NCBI RefSeq assembly: GCF_018882185.1
Contig: NZ_JACVOY010000003.1
Coordinates: 124,001 to 188,000 of the forward strand
DNA length: 64,000 bases
From: Polynucleobacter sp. AP-Latsch-80-C2
GTDB taxonomy: Bacteria > Pseudomonadota > Gammaproteobacteria > Burkholderiales > Burkholderiaceae
Reading direction: 5' to 3'
Shown: in pieces, positions 9,489 to 16,711 of the stretch
Layout: every line of letters begins with the position of its first letter
How positions within the stretch are numbered: the first letter of the stretch is position 1
Notes under the pieces: model-generated
Seen by the model: the letters and a program-made list of their open reading frames with translations, nothing else
Told to the model about the DNA's origin: nothing
Databases searched by the model: none
Position numbers and translations under genes: made by a program

Positions 9489-9513
9489 AAAAGCCTCGCA
9501 ATGCGAGGCTTTT
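9489..9513. terminator. bidirectional intrinsic terminator
   Basis: AAAAGCCTCGC, loop AAT, GCGAGGCTTTT: an 11-bp perfect stem with A and T flanks between the converging dnaB and PsiF-like genes. Confidence 0.92.
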
Positions 9514-9530
9514 GTGTTTCAGCAAAGAGT

Positions 9531-9803
9531 TTATTTTTTAGCGTCTGCTTCGCACTTCTTAATGGAGGCATCTTTAGCTGCTCCATATAGGGGCTTACCA
9601 TCCTTGCTCACTGCTTTAGCTGCGCAGTCAGGAGCGACAGGTGCACCCCCCATACATTTCTTAATGGAAGCTTCTTTAGCGGCACCATAAATTGGTTTGC
9701 CATCTTTACTTACTGCTTTTGCTTCGCACTCGGCTTGGGTTGCTGCAAATGCGGAAGCGGAAAAACTCAATGCAATACTTAAGGCGATGATGAACTTTTT
9801 CAT
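9531..9803 (-). CDS. secreted PsiF-like protein with two tandem repeats
   Basis: A 90-residue protein with a clear signal peptide cleaved after about residue 20 (SASAFA/ATQA), so it is predicted periplasmic. The mature part is two copies of a roughly 25-residue unit. Each begins with Cys, followed by AKAVSKDGKP, then YGAAK-ASIKKC, which puts one cysteine at each end. This spacing resembles the PsiF repeat of E. coli, a phosphate-starvation protein of unknown role. The link to PsiF is my inference from the cysteine pattern. The paired cysteines could form one disulfide per repeat. An AGGAG ribosome site precedes the ATG. It appears monocistronic. Confidence 0.75.
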   Translation of the reverse strand: MKKFIIALSIALSFSASAFAATQAECEAKAVSKDGKPIYGAAKEASIKKCMGGAPVAPDCAAKAVSKDGKPLYGAAKDASIKKCEADAKK

Positions 9804-9923
9804 GCGATTTCTCCTGATTGTGTGGAATCAACATTGTCACTACATACTACAAAGTAAATGATTTCCTGCTGCTTGACCATCATATTCTGAGAATAAGACA
9901 AAGATATTGTCTCTATGGTGAAT
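9804..9923. other. intergenic region between the PsiF-like and nlpC genes
   Basis: AT-rich spacer of 120 bases. It should hold the minus-strand promoter of the PsiF-like gene. A small hairpin, AGACAA (9896-9901) with TTGTCT (9907-9912), lies just past the nlpC stop and may act as a weak terminator. Confidence 0.4.
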
Positions 9924-10463
9924 TTATGGGCTTGCCGCCAATCTTCTGGCTTCGGTAAATCGAGATGCCCAATAGGGGTTGTCGATTTGTTCTAGGCGGA
10001 CAGTTCCTCCGGCACTTGGTGCATGCACAAAACGCCCCTGGCCCACGTAAATGCCAGCGTGAGAGTATTTCCCGCCGGTGGTGTTGAAGAACACAAGATC
10101 ACCAGGTGCAGGGGCTTGATCATCAATGCCTTTGCCTTTGGTACTCATATCTTGAATGGTGCGGGGTAGTTTAATGTTGGCTGACTTGAGATAGACATAG
10201 CCAATCAAGCCACTGCAGTCGAACCCAGCTTTCGGGTTATTGCCACCATAACGATAGGGCACGCCTACTAAGCCAACAGCTGCAATCGAGATATCTTCGG
10301 TACCGACACTGGTATCTTGCTTAAATTGCGCGACTCTGGAAGATGATCCTGATTTTCCGCTGAACGTACCACATCCACTTAGGATGAGTAAGCTGCAAAT
10401 AAAAATGCCGCACCCTAGAAGAGTGCGGCATGAGGAAAGTTGCTTAGAGTGCGTCGGCTGCAT
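9924..10463 (-). CDS. NlpC/P60 family lipoprotein, predicted peptidoglycan endopeptidase
   Basis: Predicted outer- or inner-membrane-anchored cysteine peptidase that cuts cell-wall peptides. The 179 residues begin with a lipoprotein signal with lipobox LSGC at 28-31. The NlpC/P60 domain fills about 58-175: catalytic Cys83 in GFDCSGL, His135 in YSHAGIYVG, and a third polar residue in GRFVHAPSA, so it should be active. The ATG lies 20 bases inside the end of the phoH-like gene, which suggests translational coupling. No alternative start exists before the lipobox. Its codons 11-20 form a terminator-like hairpin (see that entry). Murein endopeptidases of the Spr/MepS type are the nearest functional analogues. 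Confidence 0.9.
   Translation of the reverse strand: MQPTHSKQLSSCRTLLGCGIFICSLLILSGCGTFSGKSGSSSRVAQFKQDTSVGTEDISIAAVGLVGVPYRYGGNNPKAGFDCSGLIGYVYLKSANIKLPRTIQDMSTKGKGIDDQAPAPGDLVFFNTTGGKYSHAGIYVGQGRFVHAPSAGGTVRLEQIDNPYWASRFTEARRLAASP
10405..10431 (-). terminator. terminator-like hairpin inside the nlpC coding sequence
   Basis: Read on the minus strand: ATGCCGCAC, a 9-base loop, GTGCGGCAT, then TTTTATTT. The 9-bp GC-rich stem followed by a T run is a standard intrinsic terminator. It could end the phoH-like transcript or act as an attenuator for nlpC, because it overlaps nlpC signal-peptide codons. Confidence 0.7.
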
Positions 10464-12102
10464 GATCCGCTAGACGTGAACGCTCCCCGCGAGCCAGAGT
10501 CACGTGACCACCGTGACGCCAGCCTTTGAAGCGATCAACTACATAAGTTAAGCCGGAAGAGCCTTCTGTTAAATAAGGCGTATCAATCTGGGCAATATTA
10601 CCTAGGCAAACAATTTTGGTTCCAGGGCCTGCACGGGTAACCAGAGTTTTCATTTGCTTAGGTGTTAAGTTTTGCGCTTCATCGATGATCACAAACTTGC
10701 TCACAAAAGTTCTGCCACGCATAAAGTTCATACTCTTCACTTTGATGCGTGAGCGGATTAATTCTTGAGTCGCTGCGCGACCCCATTCGCCTGCGCCATC
10801 ATCATTGCGTTGGAGCACTTCAAGGTTGTCGTCAAATGCACCCATCCAAGGCTGCATCTTTTCTTCTTCGGTACCTGGTAAGAAACCAATATCTTCACCG
10901 ACAGGTACTGTGGCGCGCGTGATGATGATTTCGTTATAGCGCTTGCTGTCGAGCACTTGCTCAAGTCCAGCAGCCAGGGCCAGCAAGGTTTTACCGGTAC
11001 CAGCTTGACCTAATAGCGTCACAAAATCGACATCTGGGTTCATGAGCAAATTCATAGCAAAGTTTTGCTCACGGTTACGGGCGGTAACACTCCATACATT
11101 GTTTTTCTGGTGAGAAAAATCTCTTAAGGTTTGCAAGAGGGCAGTTTTGCCGTTGATTTCTCGTACCTGTGCATAGAAGGGTGTTGAGCCATCAGGGTTC
11201 TCTTGATAGACAAACTGATTTACCAACATGCTTTGGACTGCAGGGCCTGTCACTCTGTAGAACATCGTGCCAGACTTTGAGTCTGCCCAACTTTCCATAT
11301 CTTTGCCGTGTTTTGGCCAAAAGTCCGCGCTCAAAGACATAACCCCGGCATACATTAAATCGCGATCTTCTAATACTTGGTCATTGAAATAATCTTCAGC
11401 AGGTAAACCAAGTGCGCGTGCTTTGATGCGCATATTGATATCTTTGGATACCAATACCACCTCTTGACCTTTTCGAGTCTTCTGCAGCTCGCTAACAACA
11501 GCCAAAATAAGGTTGTCACCCTTTCCTTCAGGTAGACCCTCTGGCAAAGCTTGTGTAGTTAATTTAGTCTGGAAAAATAAGCGACCAGTGACATCTTGAT
11601 TGCCTAGTTTATTAAGTGGAATACCATCATCCAAGGTGCCGCTGGTGCCAGCTATAAGCTGGTCTAGCGATCTGCTGACGGTACGGGCATTACGCGCTAC
11701 CTCAGTCATACCCTTCTTGTGGTTATCCAGCTCTTCCAGAGTAGTCATTGGTAAGTAAAGGTCATGCTCTGAGAAGCGGAATAAGGAGCTTGGATCATGC
11801 ATCAACACGTTTGTATCGAGAACGAACAGGCTAGGAGGCCCCGTACGCACTACCCGTTTAGGTTTCGCAGGTGCGGATGCTTTGATGTCATTGCGCTGAT
11901 TATGAAGAGGGCGATGATCGGCCTTAATTTTTTCGAGGGCCACTTCGGCCGCAGATAAATCCTCTTCAGCATCTTGAGTCCAGTTGGAGGTTTCCATCAC
12001 TACTGGTTTTGCTGGCGCAGGGCGTTTCTTCAAATCGGGGGTGTCCTTGCGGCCCAGTTTGACTTGATCAGCAATTTGAGTGGGGATGGGTGGCAGTGGC
12101 AT
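10444..12102 (-). CDS. PIN domain plus PhoH-like ATPase
   Basis: A fusion of an N-terminal PIN-type nuclease domain and a C-terminal PhoH ATPase, a family linked to RNA unwinding and cleavage. The PIN domain begins near residue 90 (FVLDTNVLMHDP, with the first acidic residue) and continues through ELDNHKKG. The PhoH part has Walker A GQAGTGKTLLALAAGLEQ, then GTEEEKMQPWMGA and Walker B FVIIDEAQNLTP. I place the start at the ATG at 12102 because AGGAG stands seven bases upstream. An in-frame ATG at 12132 adds ten residues but overlaps a terminator hairpin. It is upstream of, and overlaps, nlpC. Cytoplasmic; the substrate is unknown. Confidence 0.92.
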   Translation of the reverse strand: MPLPPIPTQIADQVKLGRKDTPDLKKRPAPAKPVVMETSNWTQDAEEDLSAAEVALEKIKADHRPLHNQRNDIKASAPAKPKRVVRTGPPSLFVLDTNVLMHDPSSLFRFSEHDLYLPMTTLEELDNHKKGMTEVARNARTVSRSLDQLIAGTSGTLDDGIPLNKLGNQDVTGRLFFQTKLTTQALPEGLPEGKGDNLILAVVSELQKTRKGQEVVLVSKDINMRIKARALGLPAEDYFNDQVLEDRDLMYAGVMSLSADFWPKHGKDMESWADSKSGTMFYRVTGPAVQSMLVNQFVYQENPDGSTPFYAQVREINGKTALLQTLRDFSHQKNNVWSVTARNREQNFAMNLLMNPDVDFVTLLGQAGTGKTLLALAAGLEQVLDSKRYNEIIITRATVPVGEDIGFLPGTEEEKMQPWMGAFDDNLEVLQRNDDGAGEWGRAATQELIRSRIKVKSMNFMRGRTFVSKFVIIDEAQNLTPKQMKTLVTRAGPGTKIVCLGNIAQIDTPYLTEGSSGLTYVVDRFKGWRHGGHVTLARGERSRLADHAADAL

Positions 12103-12122
12103 GCAGACTCTCCTAAAAGAAA

Positions 12123-12152
12123 AAACCGCCAAGCGAAGCGCATTGACGGTTT
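12123..12152 (-). terminator. intrinsic terminator in front of the phoH-like gene
   Basis: On the minus strand AAACCGTCAA pairs with TTGGCGGTTT around an inner GCG-CTT-CGC helix, followed by a run of six T. It lies only about 20 bases before the chosen start codon, so transcription through it is needed for expression unless another promoter exists. Confidence 0.85.
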
Positions 12153-12277
12153 ATTACGAAACGATTTGCAACGAAGTCTAAAAAATGGCGGGGGTTGCTC
12201 TCCAAACCTGTTCTGAAGTATTCAGGCTTCTGGTTTAAACGGATTGTCAGACTTTCCCGTCGCTTACGGTGCATATG
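12123..12277 (-). ncRNA. candidate structured leader or small RNA upstream of phoH-like gene
   Basis: The stretch has the parts of an independent RNA. On the minus strand a promoter-like TTGCAA (12305-12310), a 16-base spacer and TAAAGT (12283-12288) point to a start near 12276. The next roughly 125 bases fold well. There is a 5' hairpin CCGT-AAGCG-ACGG and a long-range helix AAGTCT with AGACTT. Inside that, AAACC pairs with GGTTT and encloses a perfect CTGAA-TAC-TTCAG hairpin. A strong terminator ends it. I could not match it to a known riboswitch or to 6S RNA. A 53-codon frame (minus strand, 12113-12274, MHRKRRESLT at the start) also runs through it, so a small protein is an alternative. 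Confidence 0.5.
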
Positions 12278-12282
12278 GATTT

Positions 12283-12310
12283 ACTTTACCCCATTTTTTG
12301 GGGTTTGCAA
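12283..12310 (-). promoter_or_regulatory. predicted sigma70 promoter of the phoH leader RNA
   Basis: TTGCAA and TAAAGT hexamers, 16 bases apart on the minus strand. The spacer is the palindrome ACCCC-ATTTTTT-GGGGT. It lies about 30 bases beyond the bcp stop codon. Confidence 0.5.
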
Positions 12311-12336
12311 GCACCTGCGCACAAATTCTGAAAAAA

Positions 12337-12804
12337 TTATTTAGTGGCTTGGGCTGCTTGTAACACCTCTGTCACATGCCCTGGAACCTTCAGGCCACGC
12401 CATTCTTTTACGAGATTGCCAGAGGAATCAAAAAGGAAGGTGCTGCGCTCCACGCCACGGACCTGCTTGCCATACATATTCTTCATCTTCATGACGCCAA
12501 AGAGTTGGCAGAGTTTTTCTTCGGTATCGGCAATCAACTCAAATGGAAGTTGTAATTTGCTCCGGAAGTTGTCATGAGACTTCAGGCTATCTCGGGAAAC
12601 CCCAACTACCAGGGTATTGGCTTTGGAGAAGGCTTCAATGTTGTCTCTAAATTCGCCAGATTCAGCGGTGCAGCCAGGCGTCATATCTTTAGGGTAGAAG
12701 TAAATCACGAGCTTCTTGCCTTGAGCTGCGGCTGGAGTAAAAGTCAGTCCAGAGGTCGCAGGAATGGTGCATGGAGGAATAGGTTTACCGATGGCTACTG
12801 ACAT
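12337..12804 (-). CDS. bcp: peroxiredoxin, Bcp/PrxQ type
   Basis: Thiol peroxidase that reduces hydrogen peroxide and organic peroxides with thioredoxin. The 155 residues match the family length. The peroxidatic cysteine is C45 in MTPGCTAESGEF, with T46 and E48 of the usual motif. Position 50, where E. coli Bcp has its resolving cysteine, is glycine, so this copy lacks that residue. C94 in LCQLFGV could substitute or the enzyme could be one-cysteine. The C-terminal FLFDSSGNLVKEWRGL segment is typical. An AGGAT ribosome site is present. It lies between the arn operon and the phoH leader, 34 bases after arnD. Confidence 0.92.
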   Translation of the reverse strand: MSVAIGKPIPPCTIPATSGLTFTPAAAQGKKLVIYFYPKDMTPGCTAESGEFRDNIEAFSKANTLVVGVSRDSLKSHDNFRSKLQLPFELIADTEEKLCQLFGVMKMKNMYGKQVRGVERSTFLFDSSGNLVKEWRGLKVPGHVTEVLQAAQATK

Positions 12805-12838
12805 GATGATCCTTCATTGGTTAATTTGTCTCTGAGTT

Positions 12839-13756
12839 TTAATTATTCTGAATAATCAGATCACCGCTGCGATTGGGTATTTCACTCCAAGTCAACGGTA
12901 ATACTGCTATTTTATCGAGTTGCTTAGTAGCTTCCCAAGATTGGTGGAGTTGCCCCATGGTGACTAAATCGTGCCCTTGGTTCAGCCAGCCAATGATGAG
13001 CTTTTCAAAGGCAGGTAATAGCTTTTGACCTTCAAGTTCAGCATGGAGCGTAAATACTTGATCGTTAGGGTTACTTTGGGTCAATGCGAGCAGTTTGTCT
13101 ACAGCGGCAAATTCATCAGCATCATCTACGCCAATAAGCTCATCTAAGGTAGGTAGCGTGGTTGGATATTGAACATGTTTCGCTTTCCCGGACGATAGTG
13201 CAATGCGATAAGGCATTAAATTAGGTTCGGCTCTACCGTCGGAAGAATGCTGAATGCCCCATTGATCTAATTGCTCAAAGGCCGCTTCATTCATTTGCCA
13301 GCCGGCAGCGCCATATGTCTTCGGCTCATGTCCAAAGATTTCCAAAAAGCGATCCCAACTTTTTTGCATCATCGCTTTGGTCCACTGGGGAGTTTGATGG
13401 CGAACTTCGTCATGCCAAGCGACGTGATCCCAAGCATGTATGCCGGCTTCATGACCAGCCTTATCAATTGCCTGCATTTCTGTGGCAGCTTGCTTTCCAA
13501 TATCTGGACCTGGAAGTAAAACACCATATAGCAAAGTCTTAATGCCATAGTGTTCCACTACAGAAGTACGGCTTACTTTTTTCAGAAAGCCAGGACGAAA
13601 GACGCGCTTTAAAGCCCAGCCGGTATGGTCGGGACCCAGGCTAAATAAGAAGGTGGCTTTTAGGCCAAAACGCTCCAAGGTACGAGCTAGATTGGGCGCC
13701 CCTTCTTTGGTTCCACGTAAGGTATCAATGTCAACCTTAAGAGCAATTTTCGCCAT
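12839..13756 (-). CDS. arnD: 4-deoxy-4-formamido-L-arabinose-phosphoundecaprenol deformylase
   Basis: ArnD removes the formyl group from undecaprenyl phosphate-linked formyl-aminoarabinose at the inner membrane. This makes the step committed to L-Ara4N attachment on lipid A. The 305 residues form a polysaccharide deacetylase-like NodB fold. KVDIDTLRGTKEG carries the metal-binding Asp pair. AGIHAWDHVAWHDE carries the histidines, and YGAAGWQMNEAAFEQL is typical of ArnD. It is the last gene of the arn operon, 11 bases after the ArnA dehydrogenase gene. Confidence 0.93.
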   Translation of the reverse strand: MAKIALKVDIDTLRGTKEGAPNLARTLERFGLKATFLFSLGPDHTGWALKRVFRPGFLKKVSRTSVVEHYGIKTLLYGVLLPGPDIGKQAATEMQAIDKAGHEAGIHAWDHVAWHDEVRHQTPQWTKAMMQKSWDRFLEIFGHEPKTYGAAGWQMNEAAFEQLDQWGIQHSSDGRAEPNLMPYRIALSSGKAKHVQYPTTLPTLDELIGVDDADEFAAVDKLLALTQSNPNDQVFTLHAELEGQKLLPAFEKLIIGWLNQGHDLVTMGQLHQSWEATKQLDKIAVLPLTWSEIPNRSGDLIIQNN

Positions 13757-13767
13757 GAGTTACAGAT

Positions 13768-14814
13768 TTATTCGATATCGACTAAGTGACGCGCTTTTTC
13801 AACATCTTGACGGTAGGCCTCAAAAATATTCTTGAGCGCATCAGTCATAGTGGTTGTTGGCTTCCAGCCTAATTCACTCATCGTGTTGTCAATCGCAGGA
13901 ACGCGGTTTTGTACGTCTTGATAGCCTTCTCCATAGTAGGCGCCTGAGGTGGTTTCGACAATCTTCACTTCGTTAGCGGTCTTAGCGTATTCAGGAATGC
14001 TGCGAGCAATCTCTAGCATTTGATTGGCGAGATCACGAACTGAATGATTGTTCTTTGGATTGCCAATGTTATAAATCTTGCCGTTAGCAATACCATCTTT
14101 GTTATCAATGATGCGCATCAAAGCATCGATACCATCATCAACATAGGTAAAGGCACGTTTCTGTGCGCCACCGTCAACTAAGTTGATTGGCTCTCCGCGA
14201 ACAATGTGTCCCAAGAACTGAGTCACCACGCGGGATGAACCTTCTTTTGGTGTGTAGATGCTGTCTAAGCCAGGGCCAATCCAGTTGAAGGGGCGGAAGA
14301 GGGTAAAGCGCAAGCCTTCCATGCCGTAGCCCCAAATGACGCGATCCATTAATTGCTTGGAGCAAGCGTAAATCCAACGTGGCTTATTGATTGGGCCATA
14401 CACCATATTAGATGTAGAAGGATCAAACTCGCTGTCTTCACACATGCCATACACCTCAGAGGTGGATGGGAAAACCAAATGCTTTTTGTATTTAACGGCG
14501 GAGCGAACGATCGGCAGGTTTGCTTCAAAATCCAATTCAAATACTTTGAGTGGTTGCTGTACATAAGTGGCGGGTGTGGCGATCGCTACCAAAGGCAGAA
14601 TCACATCACATTTGCGAATGTGATATTCCACCCACTCTTTATTAATGGTGATGTCACCTTCAAAGAAATGCATGCGAGGATGGTTCACGAGATCACCTAA
14701 GCGATCGTTCTGCATATCCATGCCATAAACGTCCCAATCGGTCGTCTCAAGAATGCGTTTTGAAAGGTGGTGGCCAATGAAGCCATTAACCCCAAGAATG
14801 AGTACTTTTTTCAT
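13768..14814 (-). CDS. arnA: UDP-glucuronate decarboxylase, ArnA C-terminal domain as a separate protein
   Basis: Oxidatively decarboxylates UDP-glucuronic acid to the UDP-4-keto-pentose used for aminoarabinose synthesis. It equals the C-terminal half of E. coli ArnA but stands alone here (348 residues). The Rossmann motif is GVNGFIGHHL at 8-17. The catalytic region has FPSTSEVYG and Y-x3-K (WIYACSKQ). The arginine-rich loop KRAFTYVDDGIDAL matches ArnA. It lies 20 bases downstream of the separate formyltransferase gene. The symbol arnA is used for both halves. Confidence 0.93.
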   Translation of the reverse strand: MKKVLILGVNGFIGHHLSKRILETTDWDVYGMDMQNDRLGDLVNHPRMHFFEGDITINKEWVEYHIRKCDVILPLVAIATPATYVQQPLKVFELDFEANLPIVRSAVKYKKHLVFPSTSEVYGMCEDSEFDPSTSNMVYGPINKPRWIYACSKQLMDRVIWGYGMEGLRFTLFRPFNWIGPGLDSIYTPKEGSSRVVTQFLGHIVRGEPINLVDGGAQKRAFTYVDDGIDALMRIIDNKDGIANGKIYNIGNPKNNHSVRDLANQMLEIARSIPEYAKTANEVKIVETTSGAYYGEGYQDVQNRVPAIDNTMSELGWKPTTTMTDALKNIFEAYRQDVEKARHLVDIE

Positions 14815-14834
14815 CTTTACTGCCTCGTTTTAAT

Positions 14835-15707
14835 CTAATCTGTCTTAGCTGGGAACCATTCCAGGATTTCAACTGCCTGGCGGTCACCACAAATGCCGAA
14901 TACCCGATTATCAACCACTTGGATGCCCTGAGCCCCAAGATCGAGTGCTGCTGGAAAAGGTCCCTGGAGGCTTGAACGGGCTGCAATCATAGTTTTACCC
15001 TGCCAGTCGGTAAATGCGCCTGGATAAGGGGGTGCTACCGCTCTGATGAGGTTGTGGACCTGTTTAGCGCTCCGATTCCAGTGAATTTGGCCATCTGCAG
15101 GCTTACGACCACCAAAATAGCTGCCTTGGGATAGATCATTTAGCTGGCGCGGCACTTTGCCCTGAACGAGGTCTGGCAAGACGCTATTGATGACCCGAAC
15201 GGCTGCCAGGCTCACTTTAGCGAACACATCGGTAGCGGTCTCATCTGGCCCAATACTGACTTCTGCCTGACCAACAATATCTCCAGCGTCTGGTTTGACT
15301 TCCATCACATGCAAAGTAGCACCAGTTTTAGACTCGCCATGCAAGATTGCCCAGTTCACGGGTGCACGTCCACGGTATTTGGGAAGCAGCGAACCATGCA
15401 TGTTTAACGCCGCAATCTTTGCGCAAGCCAACAATTGCGCAGGAATCATATTGCGGTAATAGAAAGAAAAAATATAGTCAGGCGCTAGCGCTTGAAGTTG
15501 GGGAATGAGGCTTGGTAGTTCAGCGGCGCTGGGTGTTACGTATGGAATGTGCTCATCGGAGCAGAGTTTGCTGACGCTACCAAACCATACATTCTCATGC
15601 GGGTCATCTTGATGGGTCACTACTAAATCAATTTTGATGCCTGCAGCTAGAAGTGCTTTGAGGCAATGCACGCCAACATCATGATAGGCAAAGACGACTG
15701 CGTGCAA
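14835..15707 (-). CDS. arnA: UDP-Ara4N formyltransferase, ArnA N-terminal domain as a separate protein
   Basis: Transfers a formyl group from 10-formyl-tetrahydrofolate to UDP-4-amino-4-deoxy-L-arabinose. It is the N-terminal half of E. coli ArnA encoded as its own 290-residue protein. Residues 1-190 form the formyltransferase fold: FAYHDVGVHCLKALL, then AALNMHGSLLPKYRG with catalytic Asn and His, and VKPDAGDIVGQ with the catalytic Asp. A C-terminal OB-like domain follows (HWNRSAKQVHNLIRAVAPPY). It directly abuts arnC (stop and next frame are one base apart), so the operon is tight. Confidence 0.93.
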   Translation of the reverse strand: MHAVVFAYHDVGVHCLKALLAAGIKIDLVVTHQDDPHENVWFGSVSKLCSDEHIPYVTPSAAELPSLIPQLQALAPDYIFSFYYRNMIPAQLLACAKIAALNMHGSLLPKYRGRAPVNWAILHGESKTGATLHVMEVKPDAGDIVGQAEVSIGPDETATDVFAKVSLAAVRVINSVLPDLVQGKVPRQLNDLSQGSYFGGRKPADGQIHWNRSAKQVHNLIRAVAPPYPGAFTDWQGKTMIAARSSLQGPFPAALDLGAQGIQVVDNRVFGICGDRQAVEILEWFPAKTD

Positions 15708-16670
15708 TTATTTTTTCTCTAAAACAGTTTGCACGACATATCTTGGGCGTCGTCTGACTTCTTGGTAGATGCGGCCAATATATTCACCGAGCAAGCCTAA
15801 GCCAAACAACATGACGCCAATCAAGAAGAAGGTCAGCGCAAACAAGGTAAAGACGCCCTCAACCTCTGCACCCAGAATAAAGCGTCGAATCAGGAGGTAG
15901 GCAAACAAGCTACCGGCAGCAAGCGCAAGCAACATACCTAAGATGGAAAAGATTTGTAAAGGCATGACTGAGAAGCCCGTTACTAAGTCAAAGTTCAGGC
16001 GAATGAGTTGATACAGGGTGTACTTAGACTCCCCAGCAAAACGCTCTTCATGTTTGACGGTGATTTCAGTTGGGTTGGAGGCGAATGTATAAGCTAAGGC
16101 TGGAATAAAAGTATTGCTTTCGTCACATTGGCGCACTAAATCAATAATGCGGCGGCTGTAGCCGCGCAACATGCAACCCTGATCAGTCATCGTGATGCGC
16201 GTAATTCTTTCGCGCAGACGATTCATAGCGCGTGAAGCAAATTTTCTAAAGAAGCTGTCTTGGCGATTCGCTCTAATGGTGCCGACATAGTCGTGACCTT
16301 TTAGCAATTGCTCAGTCAGTGCATCAATTTCTTCTGGAGGGTTTTGAAGGTCTGCATCCAGAGTAATGATGTAATCACCCTTAGCGTATTCAAAGCCTGC
16401 CATGATGGCCATGTGTTGACCAAAGTTACTGTGAAACAAAACAGCACGCGTGACATCAGGTCGGAGTTCTACTTGTTTGGCGAGAATGCCAGCTGAGCGA
16501 TCTTTGCTGCCATCGTTAACAAAGACAATTTCATAAGTAATATTGCGTCTTGCAGCTACAGCATCTAATGATGGATAGAGGCGATCGAATAAAGCTTGGA
16601 GGCCATCTTCCTCGTTGTAAACGGGAACAACAATGCTGAGTGTCGGATGGGCGGCTAAATTTGCAGTCAT
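15708..16670 (-). CDS. arnC: undecaprenyl-phosphate 4-deoxy-4-formamido-L-arabinose transferase
   Basis: Membrane glycosyltransferase that moves formyl-Ara4N from UDP to undecaprenyl phosphate. A GT2 domain opens the protein (LSIVVPVYNEEDGL). It carries the nucleotide-sugar DxD-like ITLDADLQNPPEEI and a GCMLRGYSRRI segment. Two C-terminal membrane helices follow (FSILGMLLALAAG and TLFALTFFLIGVMLFGLG). I start at the ATG at 16670, which leaves the usual short leader before the GT2 domain. An in-frame TTG at 16706, just after arnB, would add 12 residues and has AAGG in front, so it remains possible. Confidence 0.9.
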   Translation of the reverse strand: MTANLAAHPTLSIVVPVYNEEDGLQALFDRLYPSLDAVAARRNITYEIVFVNDGSKDRSAGILAKQVELRPDVTRAVLFHSNFGQHMAIMAGFEYAKGDYIITLDADLQNPPEEIDALTEQLLKGHDYVGTIRANRQDSFFRKFASRAMNRLRERITRITMTDQGCMLRGYSRRIIDLVRQCDESNTFIPALAYTFASNPTEITVKHEERFAGESKYTLYQLIRLNFDLVTGFSVMPLQIFSILGMLLALAAGSLFAYLLIRRFILGAEVEGVFTLFALTFFLIGVMLFGLGLLGEYIGRIYQEVRRRPRYVVQTVLEKK

Positions 16671-16711
16671 GCCGCAATTTTGCCTGATCTTGAGGGTTTG
16701 CCCCAAGAACC

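Noticed and set aside
12123..12277. 6S RNA, tmRNA, or cobalamin or glycine riboswitch
   Set aside because: Compared from memory with each consensus; only short, generic resemblances were found.
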